From contig DASYYE010000444.1 of assembly GCA_035946955.1 (NCBI GenBank), positions 1 to 24,401 of the forward strand: 24,401 nucleotides of DNA, given 5' to 3'. This DNA is from DASYYE01 sp035946955 (GTDB taxonomy: Bacteria; Actinomycetota; Actinomycetes; Streptosporangiales; Streptosporangiaceae). This document shows positions 1-8,500 of this stretch, in pieces. The notes under the pieces are model-generated. The model had not been told where the DNA came from, ran no database searches, and worked only from the letters and a program-made list of their open reading frames with translations. The stretch's first letter is position 1. Each line of letters opens with the position of its first letter. Both the position numbers and the translations under genes were made by a program.

Positions 1-184
1 CAGGATTCCCGTGGCCGACGTCGATCGTTTCGTAGCGGAGCTGCGATCTCAAGACGGAGATATCGAATACATCCGGCTCGCCGACGAGGGTCATGGCATC
101 AAGTCCTCTGCGAACCTCAAGAAGGTCATCTTGGCCGCCGAGCGGTTTCTCGCCCGGCACCTCCCTGACCGCGGCACACCATGA
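1..184 (+). CDS. S9-type (prolyl oligopeptidase-like) peptidase, C-terminal end only
   Basis: This is the last 61 codons of a gene that enters from outside the window; the reading frame starts at base 2 and stops with TGA at 182-184. The translation has the typical tail of alpha/beta-hydrolase peptidases of the S9 family: a strand and helix (IPVADVDRFVAELR), a strand (IEYIRLA), then D-E-G-H-G, whose His (bases 92-94) would be the catalytic-triad histidine. A helix NLKKVILAAERFLARHL ends the protein. The nucleophile Ser and the acid residue lie outside the window, so substrate and any beta-propeller domain cannot be judged. A plain acyl-hydrolase (dienelactone-hydrolase-like) is the main alternative. 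Confidence 0.75.
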   Translation, partial: RIPVADVDRFVAELRSQDGDIEYIRLADEGHGIKSSANLKKVILAAERFLARHLPDRGTP

Positions 185-194
185 AAGGACTCTC

Positions 195-1445
195 ATGGAG
201 ACGTTCCGCCTCCAACGCCGTTATCAGCGCACTGACCCGGCAGGCCGCTGTCCCAGCCTGCTCGGCTACCCGTCAATCGAGCTCAACCGGCTCGCCCTGT
301 TCTGGCGCCAGCTCATAGACCTGAACGAAGCACCGTTCACCCAGCTCCGTTTCCAGGCCCTGCCGTTGGTCGTATCCTGGCTGGCAGATCCCGGTGCCGC
401 CGAGGAGCCCTGGTTCGCGATCCTGTCGGTACCTGGCCTTCGCAACCAAGTGCTGCGGCACGCCGGCCTCGATGACTACATATGCGCTGAACCATCCGAA
501 GTGCCAACCGGGCTGCGCACACCCCGCTGGCAGACGCTTGTGGACCATGTCGCCGGATTCGAGGATTTGGACGTCGCCCGCCGCTCGCTCGTCGTCCTAG
601 CCCTAAACCAGCTCACGCTCGGCCCATGCGCGGTGCGACTAGCCGGGCGGATCCAGGTCAGCCATGATCCTGCCAGCCAGACGTACGCCTACGAGGTTGC
701 CCGGGCGCTTGGCCGCAACCTGCCGACGAGCGCGGGGGCGCTCAACGTGTACCGCTGGCTGGCCACCAGCGCTGTGGACCCGATGCGGGCCATCGCAGCG
801 TGTGCGCAGGGGCTCACGTACCACATCAGGGGTGCCCGCGACATGGCGGCTGCCCGGCCATTCATGATCCGCGGCCTGGAGTTGCTGGGCACGGTCAGCG
901 CAAGGCAGGACTGGCAGGTAAACCTGCTACGGAGCAGAATGCACCGGGCGATCGCGCTACTGCACTTCCGCGACAGCGACGCCGCTGCTACACAGGCTGC
1001 CTTGAGGGCCACTGTCGAGGCCAGTGACTCATTGTGTGCGGACTCAAAGTGCGACAGCGACTCGGTGGTGGCGCTCTTGGCCCGTGAGGACCGCAAGATC
1101 GTGGTTGAGTCCCAGATCAAGGCCGCTGTGGTCCAGCCCGAAGACCGGGCCGCCGAGATCGAGGACCGCTGCGCCGAGCTGGCCCAAATCGACCCGTACT
1201 GCGTAGACACCAAGCTCACGATCGGCGACGCATACGCGGCGATCGGCAAGCTGGACGGTGCCGCGGTCTGGTACTCCCGGGCCGGTGAACTGGGCACCGG
1301 CGCTGGGGCCACCGGCTGGTTCAGGGCCGGGCAATGCTATGACCGCCTCGGCGACAAGGCTGCTGCCTGCACTGCCATGGGCAGGTGCCTGGAATTGGAC
1401 GGCACCGCTATCGAGCCGGCCAGCTACCTTGCAGAAGCCTCATGA
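195..1445 (+). CDS. TPR-containing protein of unknown function (416 aa)
   Basis: I chose the ATG at 195 because AAAGGA at 184-189 sits 5 bases upstream and because the earlier in-frame ATG at 93 would overlap the preceding gene by about 90 bases. The protein is soluble, with no signal peptide or membrane segment. Residues about 341-401 form two helix-turn-helix units of tetratricopeptide type (IGDAYAAIGKLDGAAVWYSRA, then FRAGQCYDRLGDKAAACTAMGRCLELD). The N-terminal 330 residues look mostly helical, but I recognise no named family. It starts 10 bases after the peptidase fragment and its stop overlaps the next start (ATGA), so the three genes probably form one transcription unit. TPRs mediate protein-protein contacts; the partner is unknown. 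Confidence 0.8.
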   Translation: METFRLQRRYQRTDPAGRCPSLLGYPSIELNRLALFWRQLIDLNEAPFTQLRFQALPLVVSWLADPGAAEEPWFAILSVPGLRNQVLRHAGLDDYICAEPSEVPTGLRTPRWQTLVDHVAGFEDLDVARRSLVVLALNQLTLGPCAVRLAGRIQVSHDPASQTYAYEVARALGRNLPTSAGALNVYRWLATSAVDPMRAIAACAQGLTYHIRGARDMAAARPFMIRGLELLGTVSARQDWQVNLLRSRMHRAIALLHFRDSDAAATQAALRATVEASDSLCADSKCDSDSVVALLAREDRKIVVESQIKAAVVQPEDRAAEIEDRCAELAQIDPYCVDTKLTIGDAYAAIGKLDGAAVWYSRAGELGTGAGATGWFRAGQCYDRLGDKAAACTAMGRCLELDGTAIEPASYLAEAS

Positions 1446-1984
1446 GCGCGGCCGTCCCCTCGGAGATCACGATCAGGCGGGCCGAGATCACCGACGCAGT
1501 TCAGATCGCCCGCGTTCATGTGGACTCCTGGCGCGCGGCGTATGCCGGGCTCATGCCCGACGATGTACTGGCATCACTCTCAGTGGAGCGACGCGCTGAG
1601 GGCTGGCGTCATCTGCTTGCCGCACGGCCGCCGCACTGCGGTCTGATAGCGATCAGGGGAAGTACCGCTGTCGGATTCGCGTACGTAGGGCCATGCCGCG
1701 ACGAAGGCTGCCCGGCCGACGCGGGAGAACTGATGGCGATTTACGTGCGGCCGGATGCCTGGGGCAACGGATGGGGTGCGGTCTTGCATCGCGCTGCCCT
1801 GTCGGGGCTGTCAGCAGCGCATTTCCCGGTTGCGGTCCTGTGGGTGCTGGAAGCTAACGCCCGTGCGCACGCATTCTTCGCCCGGCAAGGATGGTCGCTT
1901 GATGGCGCGCGTAGGGGTGAGGAGTACCGCGGAACAACGCTCCAGGTGGTCCGGTACCAGATGAGGGTCCCTGGCTCTCAGTAA
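1442..1984 (+). CDS. GNAT-family N-acetyltransferase
   Basis: This 180-residue protein starts at an ATG that overlaps the stop of the preceding gene (ATGA at 1442-1445), which suggests translational coupling. Residues 9-22 carry the opening strand and helix of the GNAT fold (ITIRRAEITDAVQIARVH). Motif A lies at about 97-113 (LMAIYVRPDAWGNGWGAVL), where the R-x-x-x-x-G-x-G pattern would hold the acetyl-CoA pyrophosphate. The motif B region (VLWVLEANARAHAFFARQGW) follows. The length matches single-domain GNAT enzymes. These enzymes transfer an acetyl group from acetyl-CoA to an amine; the substrate cannot be read from sequence. Family confidence is high, substrate unknown. Confidence 0.9.
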   Translation: MSAAVPSEITIRRAEITDAVQIARVHVDSWRAAYAGLMPDDVLASLSVERRAEGWRHLLAARPPHCGLIAIRGSTAVGFAYVGPCRDEGCPADAGELMAIYVRPDAWGNGWGAVLHRAALSGLSAAHFPVAVLWVLEANARAHAFFARQGWSLDGARRGEEYRGTTLQVVRYQMRVPGSQ

Positions 1985-2027
1985 TAACGGTGAGTCAGGG
2001 ACCCTCGGGCGCAGCATGCACGCCGCG

Positions 2028-2816
2028 TCATCCGGTATGGGCGCGGTCCCTCAGGGCACGCACCGCGTGCACGTCGTCGATGGTCACTTCGACTTCGCGG
2101 TCCTGCAACGAGAAGAGCCCGGTGACGCCGGAAGGCTGGCCATCGATCCAGGCATGGAAATCGTCCAGGGATCCCAGTTCCCGGTGGTCAACGGCACGCA
2201 GGATCTCCCCCGGCTGGATTCCGGCAAGGTCAGCAGGCGAGCCTGCGACGACATCCCTGATCAGCAAGCCAGTGCCCGCTATCCCGCCGACGAACATAAG
2301 GCCGGCCAGGGAGTAGGGGGTGGGCTTTCCTGGCCGCCCCTCCAAACGAGCGGCAAGCTCGCCCAGTGCTTGGCGCCAGTGCCGGAAGGCACCGTCGAAC
2401 TCGAACGCCCCGCGCCCCACTGCGGGGAAGCCGGAATGGATCAGGTGGAGGTCCGTGTCCTGGGTGTACTCGGTGCCGTATGGATAATAGGAGGGCTGGA
2501 TGTGGAACGATACATAGGTTGGGTCCTCGCAGTTGTCCATATGCCACTCAAGCGCCAGGTAATTCGGCTCCTCATACGCCAGCACCACGCCACTGTCGGT
2601 CGAGGACTTGCACTCTCCGCCCGCCCCCCTCATCTCCCAGGTGATGAAGAACGGCTGCCCCGGCTCTCGCGGAATATTTGCGTCGACACTGTGAATCCAA
2701 GTGGCGAGTCCCTCCTTGGTGGTAAGCGCACACCAGATCTCATTGACGGTGGTCCGGATATGCTGGACGAAATCCACAGTCTGGCCCTGCCGTGGCACCG
2801 GGTGCCGGACAACCAT
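2028..2816 (-). CDS. SRPBCC (AHSA1-like) domain fused to a PDZ domain
   Basis: I start at the ATG at 2816 because GGGAAGGAG lies just upstream with good spacing; a longer frame upstream to 2909 has no comparable site. The product is 262 residues with no signal peptide. Residues about 10-158 resemble the SRPBCC/START fold, AHSA1 branch (FVQHIRTTVNEIWCALTT, then GLATWIHS and PFFITWE), which encloses hydrophobic ligands or acts as a cochaperone. Residues about 182-248 are a PDZ domain (GLLIRDVVAGSPADLAGIQPGEILRAV), which normally binds C-terminal peptides or senses ligands. The pairing is unusual. It is transcribed divergently from the MFS transporter and faces the GNAT gene convergently. Ligand and role are unknown. 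Confidence 0.8.
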   Translation of the reverse strand: MVVRHPVPRQGQTVDFVQHIRTTVNEIWCALTTKEGLATWIHSVDANIPREPGQPFFITWEMRGAGGECKSSTDSGVVLAYEEPNYLALEWHMDNCEDPTYVSFHIQPSYYPYGTEYTQDTDLHLIHSGFPAVGRGAFEFDGAFRHWRQALGELAARLEGRPGKPTPYSLAGLMFVGGIAGTGLLIRDVVAGSPADLAGIQPGEILRAVDHRELGSLDDFHAWIDGQPSGVTGLFSLQDREVEVTIDDVHAVRALRDRAHTG

Positions 2817-2911
2817 GTCGGCTCCTTCCCGTCGTGGACGGAGCGCCTCAGGCGCGTGACCCTGCGCTCCTTGGCGACTCCGTGTGTTCACGACGCATAC
2901 TCCCGGCATGC

Positions 2912-3010
2912 GCTAACCAGTCGCTAGGCGGAAGCTAACCGGCAGCGCCACATGGCAGCTGTCGCAAGTTGGCCCGCGATTAGTTTGCGACTAGCTCGCT
3001 TTCCTATGTT
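2912..3010. promoter_or_regulatory. Divergent promoter/operator region with repeated elements
   Basis: The stretch between the SRPBCC-PDZ gene (-) and the MFS gene (+) holds two copies of GCTAACC (2912-2918 and 2934-2940), 22 bases apart, or about two helical turns. It also holds a perfect 7-base inverted repeat, GTCGCAA (2961-2967) and TTGCGAC (2985-2991), with a 17-base gap. A TATGTT hexamer at 3005-3010 could be a -10 box; it lies 7 bases before the MFS GTG start, which has no clear ribosome binding site, so that mRNA may be leaderless. These are sequence observations; regulator and function are inferred. Confidence 0.4.
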
Positions 3011-3017
3011 CCGATAG

Positions 3018-4328
3018 GTGATCACCTTGACGGAGCTTGGCCGGAGAGGGAGGGGGCGGCGTCAGGCAAGGCGTGGCTTCGGTCTCCTGTGGTGCTCATC
3101 GACGGTCTCCAGCCTTGGCGATGGCATGCGCATGGCCTGTCTCCCACTGCTCGCTGTTGCCTTCACCCATGACCCCACTGCTGTCTCGCTGGTCACCGCC
3201 ACGCTCTATATTCCCTGGCTGTTGTTTGCACTGCCCAGCGGCACACTTGTCGACCGATGGGACCGGCGGCGGCTCATGTGGCTCGTCAACACCATGCGTG
3301 GGCTGGTCATGGTCGGACTGGCAGCCCTCGTCATGACCAACGCTGCCGACTTTTACGTGCTGCTGGCTGCGGCCTTCCTCTTGGGCTGGGGGCAGACACT
3401 GTTCGACCCTGCAGCGCAGGCGATCTTGCCCGAACTCATACCCGGTAGCGGGCTGCGGCGGGCCAACGCCCGGCTCCAGTCAGGGGTGATCGTCGTGGGG
3501 AGGTTCGTCGGCCCGTCAACTGGTACCTTGCTCTATGCCGCCTACCATCCAAGTCCGTTCGCCGTAGATGCCGCATCCTTTCTCGCATCGGCTCTTCTCA
3601 TCTGGTCGATCAAAGGCTCTTATCAAGTCCGGCAACGAACACCGACATCCACAGCACAGGCTTTGTCCGAGGGAATCCGGTGGCTGATCGGGCAGCGAGA
3701 CCTGTGGCGGCTATGCGTGGCTTCGACAGTCTTCGCTTTCGCCGCTGCGGCCTCTGCCGCGATCAGTGTCGTCTATGTGCTCGAAGCGCTCCGTCTGCCG
3801 GGAACCGCCTACGGACTCCTGCTCTCCCTGGTCGCTGTGGCAAGCCTGGTCGCGTCTTTCGCAGCCCCCCGCCTGGAGGGCTGGTCGGGTACGGCGCGCA
3901 CTATGCGTCTTAGCCTCACAGGGATAGGGATCAGTATCTGTACACTTTCCATTACGCATAACCGGTATGCGGCTGTCGCGAGTTTTGCTTTCTCCGGATT
4001 CTGCCAGACGGTTTTCAACGTGATCGCGGTGTCTTACCGTCAGACAGTGATCCCTCGTGAGCTGCTGGGGCGCACTAGTTCCGTGTTCCGTTTCCTCGCC
4101 TGGGGCTGCCAGCCGGCAGGTGCAATTACCGGAGGATTCCTGGCCCACTACCTGGGCTTGTCGGAAAGCTATGCGGCAATTGGGGTGCCGCCGATTGTCG
4201 CAGGTGTTGTCATCCTCCACCGATTTTCTGGCCGACCATCGGCCCAGCAGGCCGAATTCAGGGCTCGGCAGCCATCGGGCGGACGTCATGTCTGCGGACG
4301 GCATCGGCGTGGGCAGCGATATGCATAA
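3018..4328 (+). CDS. MFS transporter, probable drug/metabolite exporter
   Basis: The 436-residue protein begins at a GTG with little Shine-Dalgarno sequence upstream. The first half has the MFS pattern: a first helix (LLWCSSTVSSLGDGM), a second helix, then the loop 2-3 signature LPSGTLVDRWDRRRLMW (G-x-x-x-D-R-x-x-R-R type), which supports the family strongly. Further hydrophobic helices run to about residue 405, ending in a basic tail. The GDGM and PSGTLVDRWDRR motifs fit the proton-driven exporters of the EntS/MFS_3 type. It would sit in the cytoplasmic membrane and export a small molecule. It is divergent from the SRPBCC-PDZ gene and may share its control region. The substrate is unknown. 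Confidence 0.88.
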   Translation: MITLTELGRRGRGRRQARRGFGLLWCSSTVSSLGDGMRMACLPLLAVAFTHDPTAVSLVTATLYIPWLLFALPSGTLVDRWDRRRLMWLVNTMRGLVMVGLAALVMTNAADFYVLLAAAFLLGWGQTLFDPAAQAILPELIPGSGLRRANARLQSGVIVVGRFVGPSTGTLLYAAYHPSPFAVDAASFLASALLIWSIKGSYQVRQRTPTSTAQALSEGIRWLIGQRDLWRLCVASTVFAFAAAASAAISVVYVLEALRLPGTAYGLLLSLVAVASLVASFAAPRLEGWSGTARTMRLSLTGIGISICTLSITHNRYAAVASFAFSGFCQTVFNVIAVSYRQTVIPRELLGRTSSVFRFLAWGCQPAGAITGGFLAHYLGLSESYAAIGVPPIVAGVVILHRFSGRPSAQQAEFRARQPSGGRHVCGRHRRGQRYA

Positions 4329-4644
4329 TGAGTCGCCCTCCGCGGAGTACGCGTCGCCGACGGGATCACAGGCTGACGCCACGGCAGCTTCCCGCCTGGA
4401 CAGACGCAGCGGCAGCCACCTGAAACGGGCCGGATCTACAGCCGCGGGCTGTAGCGCCATCCGTAACAGGTGTTGGCCGGATGCTGGTGGCGCAGGGGAG
4501 GATGGTCGCGGATTCCCGGACTCAGTGGTCCGGGTGGCCCTGGAGGCTCGATGAGTCGGGTGTGCTCAAGGAGATGTGCCGGATGGACGGCCGCGAACCC
4601 GCGGTGACGGCGGACTGGGCCAGCTTCACCGCGCCGTGACCTTG
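4329..4644. other. Intergenic stretch between MFS and LysR genes
   Basis: This 316-base stretch separates the ends of two convergent genes. The only reading frame with GC-rich third positions is a short one on + (see 4481-4639). I see no strong terminator hairpin or mobile-element ends. Confidence 0.5.
4481..4639 (+). CDS. Possible small ORF or gene remnant (52 aa)
   Basis: An ATG at 4481 opens a 52-codon frame ending with TGA at 4637-4639, and the frame stays open for some distance upstream without a good start. Third codon positions are mostly G or C, as in the real genes nearby, and the peptide contains RLDESGVLKEMCRMDGREP and ADWASF. I recognise no family. The ribosome binding site is poor. 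It may be the C-terminal remnant of a lost gene rather than an expressed peptide; confidence is low. Confidence 0.25.
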   Translation: MLVAQGRMVADSRTQWSGWPWRLDESGVLKEMCRMDGREPAVTADWASFTAP

Positions 4645-5550
4645 CTAGCGTGTCCCCGCGACGCTCGTCACGAACTCGACGAAGCTCCGCACGATGGGCC
4701 TGTCGTCGGCAGCGCGCCAGGCGACACACAGCGCAGTGGGTGGCACGTCCTTGCCCGGGACGAATGCGATGTCCGGCCGCGCGTTGTAGGTCTCTGCCGA
4801 CGCTGGGCACAAGCTGAGGCCATGGCCAGCCACGACGTGCTCGCGCCACTCCTCTACCGTGCGCGCCACCGCCCCGATGACCGGCACGTCACCGCCAGGC
4901 CGCGGGTTGATCAGCCAGTCATCTCGCCACCGGGCCGGGTCGCATCCGTCGGTAGCCATCTCGGCGGCCACCCAGGGCTGTCCCGCCACGTCAGCGAGCG
5001 TGAGAACCTGCAGCGAGGCCAGCGGATGCCCGGCCTGCAATACGAATACCCTGGGTTCCTCACCCACCTGCCGCAGTTCGATCCCGGCGGCTGCCACCGG
5101 CGGGCGGAGCAGCGCGACGTCGCTGCTGTGATCGAGCAAGCCGCAGGCCGGCTGGGCAAGGTCGAAGGTCACCAGCCGTATCTCGATCTGCGGGTAGGCG
5201 CGCTCGAACGCGGTCAGAAGCATGGTCCGGGTGTCCCCGCCGGCGGCGAGGCTGATCCCGACCGAGAGGGTGCCAGAGATGACCCCTGCCGCATTGCACG
5301 CCGCCGTGACGCCCCGGTCCAGTGCGGCAAGGGTTTCCCGGGCCGCGGTGAGGAAGGCCGCCCCCGCCGGGGTGAGGGCCACGCCGCGGCTGCTGCGCTG
5401 GAGCAGCCGGGTGCCTATCGCCTCTTCAAGCTTCCTGATCTGGGTACTCAGTACCTGCTGGGCGACGTGTGCCCGGTGCGCTGCGGCGGTGAAACTCTCC
5501 TCTTCGGCGACCGCGACGAAATATCTCAGGTGCCGCAACTCGATGTTCAT
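4645..5550 (-). CDS. LysR-family transcriptional regulator
   Basis: This 301-residue protein has the standard LysR layout. An N-terminal winged helix-turn-helix spans residues about 1-60 (LRHLRYFVAVAEEESFTAAA, then QQVLSTQIRKLEEAIGTRLLQR), followed by a linker helix and a periplasmic-binding-protein-like effector domain at about 90-290. It is divergent from the large ferritin-CDGSH-globin gene with only 33 bases between the two starts. LysR proteins usually control a divergent neighbour, so that redox gene is its most likely target, though this is inferred. The ATG at 5550 is the start that keeps the canonical N-terminus (MNIELRHLRYF). The effector is unknown. Confidence 0.93.
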   Translation of the reverse strand: MNIELRHLRYFVAVAEEESFTAAAHRAHVAQQVLSTQIRKLEEAIGTRLLQRSSRGVALTPAGAAFLTAARETLAALDRGVTAACNAAGVISGTLSVGISLAAGGDTRTMLLTAFERAYPQIEIRLVTFDLAQPACGLLDHSSDVALLRPPVAAAGIELRQVGEEPRVFVLQAGHPLASLQVLTLADVAGQPWVAAEMATDGCDPARWRDDWLINPRPGGDVPVIGAVARTVEEWREHVVAGHGLSLCPASAETYNARPDIAFVPGKDVPPTALCVAWRAADDRPIVRSFVEFVTSVAGTR

Positions 5551-5570
5551 TGCTCGATCATCTTATGAAT
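5546..5570. promoter_or_regulatory. Candidate LysR binding dyad / overlapping promoters
   Basis: The 33-base gap between the LysR start and the redox-protein start contains a dyad, TTCAT (5546-5550) and ATGAA (5565-5569), separated by 14 bases. Promoters for both genes must overlap here or inside the coding ends, which fits autoregulation by the LysR protein. The dyad is longer than the classic T-N11-A box, so the assignment is tentative. Confidence 0.3.
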
Positions 5571-5583
5571 GGAGCCAGACGAC

Positions 5584-8500
5584 ATGAGTGAAGAGCCAGG
5601 CAACCCCGTACGACCGCGGGGGCGGCTGGCTCAGGTGATCGCCACCCGGGGCGGGCAGGCACCGCCCGAGGCGCCATTCGTGATCGAGCACCGCGAGGCG
5701 CTGATCTACATCTTGTGCCAGGCGGCCGAACTTGAGCACGGCATCATGGCCCAGTACCTGTTCGCGGCGTTCTCGCTGAAGCAGTCCACGGCTGAGGGGC
5801 TGACCGACGCCGAGGCCGTTGCCGTGCAGCGCTGGCGCAGGCAGATCGCGCACATCGCCGCCCAGGAGATGCTGCACCTGGCCCTGGTGCAGAACCTGCT
5901 GTCTGCGATCGGCGCCGCACCGCACCTGACCCGGCCGAACTTCCCGCAGCCCGCCAGCCACTACCCGGCCGGCGTTCACCTGGCGCTGCTGCCGTTCAGC
6001 GAGCAGGCGCTGCGTCACTTCATGTTCCTGGAGCGTCCGGAAGGCATGGCGCTGCACGACGCTGAGGGACTGGCCGCCTTCAGCCGGGCGGCGCCCTTCG
6101 TGCAGGCCGGCGACATCGTCCCGCGTGGCCAAGACTTCGCCACGGTCGGGCATCTGTACCGGTCGATCGAGGCCGGCGTCGCCCACCTGGCCGATAAGTA
6201 CGGCGAAGACTGGCTGTTTGTCGGCCCACCTCGGGCGCAGGCAACCGCGAAGCATTTCAGCTGGCCCGAACTGGTCGCGGTGGCCGATGTGGCGTCCGCG
6301 CAGCGCGCGATCAACGAAATTCTGGAGCAGGGCGAAGGGCCTCGGGGGGCATGGCAGGATGCGCACTTCGGTCAGTTCGTCGCCATCCTGGATGAGTTCG
6401 AGCAGCTCCGGGAGGCCAACCGGGCCTTCGACCCCGCCCGGCCGGTTGTCGCCGCTAACGTACGGCCGAGCGAGCGCGATCCCGGCTGCCTGCTGGTCAC
6501 CGACCCGACGGCCAAGCGCGTCATGGACCTTTTCAATGTCTGCTACGAGATCCTCCTGCTGGCCTTCCAGCGGTTCTTCGCTCACACCGAGGAGTCCGAC
6601 GCTCAGCTTGCTGCCCTCGCCGACGCCACCGTGGCGTTGATGGTCCAGGTGATCAAGCCGCTGGGCGACCTGATCACCACGCTGCCCGCCGGGCCCGAAT
6701 ACCCGGGCCAGACCGCTGGGCCCAGCTTCGAGCTGTTCTACGAAAGCGACTACCTGCTCCCGCACCGCAACGCCGCCTGGGTCCTGCTCGCCGAGCGCAT
6801 CGACGAGGCAGCCGTGTTCTGTGAGTCGGCATCCCCAGAGCTGACGGAGCTGGCGCCGGTGTGTGAAGCGTTGCATGACATCGCGCGGTCGCTGACCGCG
6901 CACATTCCAGGGCGAGAGACCGTAGCTCCTGCGGCGCCGTCCGCCGACCGCAGCTCGCTGCTGGCTGAAGCTGCCCGTTTGCACGAAATGGCGCGGGTTT
7001 CTCCTTCGTCAGATGACTCTGTCTCGGCTGGCCTAGCCGAAGCGTTCGCCAAGGCTTACCGGATAGTTGGAACACGGGACAGCTCGGTATCCCCTCCCGT
7101 CTCGGCAGCTACGGTGGCGCGTGTTGTAGACAGCGTCCTGCGGCCGCTTGCCGTGGCGCTCGGCCCGTGTGAGGGCGGGGTACCCGTCGCCGATGCGGAA
7201 ACGGCGCCTGCCAGTCCCGCCGACGTCGCGTGGGACGCGGCGCAGTTCGCGACCAGGCTACGAGCCCGGCTGGCCGACGCGGCACCGCCGGGGTTGCTAG
7301 AGGCGACCGCGGCGCTTCAGCACCTGGCCTGCCAGCTCACGCCCAGGGGCCAGCGGGCGAGCCGGGTCGCCGAGCTGGCCGGAATCCAGGCGAGCCTGCC
7401 CGCCGGGATCATAGTGGCGGAGAACGGGCCGTACCTGGCCACCAACGTCCCCGCCGTGCGCACCTATCTCGGCGAACAACTCGCGGTGCCTCCGCAACTC
7501 GCGCTGTGCCGGTGCGGCCAGTCGGCAATGAAGCCGTTTTGCGATGGGACGCACGCGCGATCCGGGTTCAGCGGCGAGAAGGATCCCAACCGGGTGCCCG
7601 ACCAGCGGGACTGCTATCCCGGCCAGCAGGTGACGATCTTCGACAACCGCGGCATCTGCCAGCACTCCGGCCTATGCACAGACCGGCTGCCGACAGTGTT
7701 CCGCACCGACGCCGAGCCGTTCGTGGCGCCGAGCGGCGGCAGGCTGGATGAGATCATCCGCGCCGTGCGGGACTGCCCGTCCGGCGCGCTGAGCCTGGCA
7801 CTGGGCAAGGAGGAAGCCCGGCTGTTCGTCGACTGGGATGCCGAACGTGAGGCGGCGATCGAAGTGTCGCTAGACGGACCGTACCGGGTGACCGGGGCAG
7901 TCCCGCTGTTTGACGCCTCAGGCGCCGACGTCATCCGGGCCGTCGGGTCATCCCGCGAGCACTATGCCCTGTGCCGGTGCGGCCACTCGCGGAACAAGCC
8001 GTTCTTCAGCGGAATGCACTGGTACGCCGGGTTCCGCGACCCGATGCTCGCCGGCGAGCCGACCTTGTTCCAGTGGGCGGGCGGCCTGCCCGCGCTGATC
8101 CGGATGACCCGGCTGCTGTACGAGAAGCACGTGCCTGCTGACGACCTGCTCGCGCCCGCATTTGCAAACGTGCCGCCGGGACACCCGCAGCGCGAGGCGA
8201 TATGGCTCGCCGAGGTGTTCGGCGGTCCCGCGTGGTACAGCCAGCGGTTCGGCGGCGCAGCAGGGCCGCGGTGGGCGCACGCCGGCCACGACTTCACCGA
8301 CCAGCAGCGGGCGCGCTGGGTGACGCTCGCCATGCGCGCCGCCGACGAGGCTCGGATGCCCGACGACCCCGAGTTCCGCAGCGCCCTAGCCGGGTACCTG
8401 GACTGGAGTTCGCGAATGGCCCGCACCGAGTCGACGGTGAGTACCGCCGCCGGGGCAGGGGAGGCGTCGGCGGGAGCCGCCAGGCGCGTTCCTGCCGGCG

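Noticed and set aside
5563..6984. 473-codon open frame on - strand
   Set aside because: Antisense shadow of the ferritin-like region, rich in Gln/Arg/Gly, with no recognisable domain.
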